From positions 1 through 20,518 of the IMG/VR virus record IMGVR_UViG_3300045125_000097: a stretch of DNA of 20,518 nucleotides; one strand, given 5' to 3'. Within the stretch, counting starts at the first letter, position 1. The number at the start of each line of letters is the position of its first letter. The notes under the pieces were generated by a model. That model searched no databases. It was not told the origin of the DNA and saw nothing but the letters and a program-made list of their open reading frames with translations. The DNA is from a virus. Shown here piece after piece: positions 19,221 through 20,518 of the stretch. A program made the position numbers and the translations under genes.

Positions 19221-19253
19221 CAAAGATAATAGGAATAACATATTCGTGACAAA
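19221..19253 (-). promoter_or_regulatory. Putative Bacteroidota-type promoter of the packaging operon
   Basis: On the minus strand TTTG (19250-19253) is followed after 21 nt by TATCTTTG (19221-19228), a complete TAnnTTTG match. The start codon at 19215 follows the box by only 5 nt, so the transcript would be leaderless or nearly so. It lies directly downstream of the terminator at 19258-19284, as expected for the start of a new unit. Confidence 0.5.
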
Positions 19254-19284
19254 AAAATAGCCTAACTCATTAAGAATCAGGCTA
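19251..19284 (-). terminator. Rho-independent terminator (after the lipoprotein gene)
   Basis: The inverted repeat at 19258-19284 forms an 11-bp stem (with two G:U pairs on the minus strand) around a 5-nt loop TTAAT. On the minus strand it is followed by T7. It ends the lipoprotein transcript (stop 19311). On the plus strand the stem is followed by ATTATTTTTT, so it may also work in that direction. Confidence 0.8.
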
Positions 19285-19310
19285 ATTATTTTTTAAGCTA
19301 ATTTTTTACC

Positions 19311-19641
19311 TTAATATGGGGTATGTCCATTATAATACCACCTTCTTAAAGTAATTAAATCACAAGTATCCATACCTGTAGGAGGCATATCATGTAAATA
19401 AATAACTCTTTTAAAGAAAGTCCCATCTTCACAAGCTTCATTTAACTTATCATTACCATATATTCTTGATGACAAGCTTTACAGTTCTTAGAAATGATAG
19501 GTTTAATATCTAGCTACATAACTAATATTCTTCTTACCACAAGGAGCCATGTTCTCTTTCATCATTTTCTTTATTCTTACAACCAAGTCCTAAGAATAAG
19601 AAAAATAACAAGATAGTCAATAATAACAATAGTTTTTTCAT
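19311..19641 (-). CDS. Small lipoprotein with c-type heme (CxxCH) domain, frameshifted
   Basis: About 110 residues from ATG 19641 to TAA 19311, in three or four frames. The start MKKLLLLLTILLFFLFLGLG and the following C give a lipoprotein signal peptide with a Cys at residue 21 (LGLGC, a loose lipobox), then a charged linker (KNKENDERE). The body reads MAPCGKKNISYVA, DIKPIISKNCKACHQ, LNEACEDGTFFKRVIYLHDM and PPTGMDTCDLITLRRWYYNG. DIxPIIxxNCxxCH followed by a later MPP..........L..W...G is the layout of small Bacteroidota c-type cytochrome-like lipoproteins: CKACH (19469-19483) would bind heme covalently and the MPP Met may be the second ligand. Breaks lie near 19555, 19515 and 19463. Expected place: periplasmic face or outer membrane of the host. 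Role in a phage unknown. Not seen as standard in this phage group. Confidence 0.65.
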
Positions 19642-19655
19642 AACATAATTTTAAG

Positions 19656-19688
19656 CTAAAGTAACTATTTAACTCTTTAACTACCAAA
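19656..19688 (-). promoter_or_regulatory. Possible Bacteroidota-type promoter of the lipoprotein gene
   Basis: On the minus strand TTTG (19685-19688) is followed after 21 nt by TACTTTAG (19656-19663), a partial match to TAnnTTTG. It lies 14 nt upstream of the lipoprotein start codon (19641). Weaker than the other candidates because the -7 element ends TTAG. Confidence 0.3.
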
Positions 19689-19699
19689 TAATTACAATT

Positions 19700-19940
19700 A
19701 CGACTAATCTCCATAGCCCTGCAAAGTTGGTGCCATTTTTCACATGATATAAGTAATAATGTATCATCTTAGTGGTTTGGCTCAGCGTCGGTGGAGGATT
19801 CTGCTGCCTCAATATGGCATCAATCTGCCCATAAGCCCCCTATGCTACTTATTCGGTATGGATTCCCTTTACCCATTACCACGGTTTTACGGGTGATACC
19901 TTTGTATGTTACCCTGTGACGGCTTTATTGATCTTTAGTG
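19700..19940. other. GC-rich intergenic island, candidate structured RNA or decayed gene
   Basis: About 240 bases with clearly higher G+C than the rest of the window lie between the minus-strand lipoprotein and the plus-strand cassette. On the plus strand I can draw several helices: GGTA-TGG (from 19855) with CCA-T-TACC, GGGTGA..TAC (19891) with GTA..TTACCC closed on CTTT, ATGGCA (19814) with TGCCCAT, and CTTTAGT/ACTAAAG (19933-19954). Short open frames exist on both strands (plus 19759-19896, 46 codons; minus readings in several frames), but GC-rich DNA lacks stops anyway and codon use differs from the phage genes. It matches no tRNA, tmRNA or RNase P landmark that I know. From 19941 to 20111 I see only AT-rich DNA and no certain gene. 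Confidence 0.4.
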
Positions 19941-20111
19941 CTTATGTACTAAAGCTATAAATATTATAATTATGATATTTATTTGTTGCGTTTTGTATTC
20001 AACATTTTCATGTGTATGCTGTTGATCTTCAAAAAGTTCATAGAATCTTACTGTTCATTTCAAAGTACAAAAAGCGTGCAAGTAAAAATTTTTATTACAT
20101 TTTTCAGTTTT

Positions 20112-20198
20112 ATGAGTGACGATCGACCGCATTTTTATTATAAGCTAAAGAATTACAGTCCACTACAAATTTTACTTTTGAAGGAGTATCGAAAATGA
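20112..20198 (+). CDS. Small plus-strand protein, unknown (start uncertain)
   Basis: 28 codons from ATG 20112 (MSDDRPHFYYKLKNYSPLQI, then LLLKEYRK) to TGA 20196-20198, which overlaps the next ATG. The frame is open back to 19983, so a longer hydrophobic N-terminus (IFMCMLLIFKKFIESY) is possible with a TTG or inner ATG start. Support for reality: orientation with the next gene, the ATGA coupling, and tandem terminators downstream. The minus strand is also open over part of this stretch, so confidence is low. No family recognised. Confidence 0.35.
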   Translation: MSDDRPHFYYKLKNYSPLQILLLKEYRK

Positions 20199-20404
20199 AA
20201 GGCGTAGTCAACTCATCATAAAATTATTGATATGTTCCACTCTCAAAGGAGCTTACCTACTTACCACTACATATTTTACAGCATATAATATCAAAGAAAA
20301 ATGAAACTACTAATAACGCAGAGTTGGCAGGAAAACTTATCTCTAATTTAGAGTTAAGAAAGAATGACAATGGCGAGTTTTATGTGTGGAACGGGAAATT
20401 ATAA
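20195..20404 (+). CDS. Small plus-strand protein with SD start, function unknown (internally broken)
   Basis: A start at ATG 20195 (MKGVVNSS) has a strong AAGGAG 8 nt upstream. The same frame, 70 codons long, ends at TAA 20402-20404 and its last two thirds are clearly coding: YVPLSKELTYLPLHILQHII, SKKNETTNNAELAGKLISNL, ELRKNDNGEFYVWNGKL. In between, codons 9 and 12 are TAA and TGA. Reading one base over across 20210-20237 gives THHKIIDM, so two compensating indels would heal the gene to about 70 residues. The predicted protein is short, mostly helical and mildly basic; no domain recognised. Its stop codon lies in the loop of the first terminator hairpin. Confidence 0.55.
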
Positions 20405-20416
20405 TCCCGTTTTTTT
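20390..20416 (+). terminator. Rho-independent terminator 1 of the plus-strand cassette
   Basis: AACGGGA (20390-20396) pairs with TCCCGTT (20405-20411) around an 8-nt loop that holds the TAA stop, followed by a T-run to 20416. Confidence 0.75.
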
Positions 20417-20458
20417 AAGTAAGAGCAGTGATTTACACAGCACTGCTCTTTTTTACTT
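20417..20458 (+). terminator. Rho-independent terminator 2 (tandem)
   Basis: GAGCAGTG (20423-20430) pairs perfectly with CACTGCTC (20441-20448), loop 10 nt, followed by TTTTTT. The outer AAGTAA (20417-20422) can also pair with TTACTT (20453-20458). It follows terminator 1 directly. Bases 20459-20518 show nothing I can name. Confidence 0.85.
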
Positions 20459-20518
20459 AATGTTAAGCAAATAGCCTTAATTCTAGTTAAACGGGTTAAA
20501 TGCTTGATATACTAGATT

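Noticed and set aside
123-19641. Stop-codon recoding (TAG or TGA read as an amino acid), known in some crAss-like phages
   Set aside because: Breaks need a change of frame rather than readthrough of one stop. TAG ends the basic peptide, TGA ends several coupled genes (ATGA overlaps) and TAA ends many others, all at sensible places.
19759-19896. 46-codon plus-strand ORF in the GC-rich island
   Set aside because: No start signal, codon use unlike the phage, and GC-rich DNA is stop-poor by chance; kept only as an alternative in the island entry.
1-20518. tRNA genes, CRISPR arrays, insertion sequences, integrase or attachment sites
   Set aside because: I looked for T-arm-like motifs, regular short repeats, transposase or recombinase motifs and terminal inverted repeats, and saw none.

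Overview
This window looks like the virion-structure and packaging region of a crAss-like phage (order Crassvirales), a tailed podovirus of Bacteroidota. The assignment rests on several recognisable proteins in crAss-like order on the minus strand: an IHF/HU-type DNA-binding protein, a terminase large subunit (TerL), a portal with a long Gln-rich coiled-coil tail, beta-rich fibre and appendage genes, a small Lys/Arg-rich peptide, an acidic scaffold-like protein, the major capsid protein (MCP), and a head-tail connector-type protein. The DNA is AT-rich (about two thirds by eye). Several putative promoters resemble the Bacteroidota TTG...TAnnTTTG type rather than -35/-10.

Layout, read right to left along the minus strand. 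At 19311-19641 lies a small lipoprotein with a c-type heme motif (CKACH), followed by a terminator at 19258-19284. From 19215 to 14533 runs a tightly packed operon: winged-helix-like protein, IHF/HU, zinc-ribbon protein, an unknown, a GroES-like co-chaperonin, a helical Dps/DUF5856-like protein, a DUF1508-like small protein, a pre-terminase protein and TerL. From 14475 to 8268 come the portal, a small beta-structure fibre protein, two related beta-rich fibre-like genes, a large appendage protein and the 50-residue basic peptide. From 8151 to 1675 lie the scaffold-like protein, MCP, a conserved post-capsid protein, the connector-type protein, a small decoration-like protein and a large beta-rich structural protein, ending at a strong terminator (1609-1642). 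The left end holds a Cys-rich structural protein, a DUF1566 protein and the start of a membrane (holin-like) protein.

The right end differs. A GC-rich island with no convincing gene (about 19700-19940) separates the minus-strand block from a tiny plus-strand cassette (20112-20404), which is closed by two tandem terminators. The island may be a structured RNA or a decayed gene.

Nearly every long gene is broken by single-base frame changes, many of them in or beside homopolymers. Joining the frames restores continuous, family-like proteins, so these are most likely uncorrected long-read indels rather than pseudogenes or stop-codon recoding. TAA, TAG and TGA all appear to serve as genuine stops. 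Gene coordinates below span the reconstructed gene, and broken frames are described in each entry.
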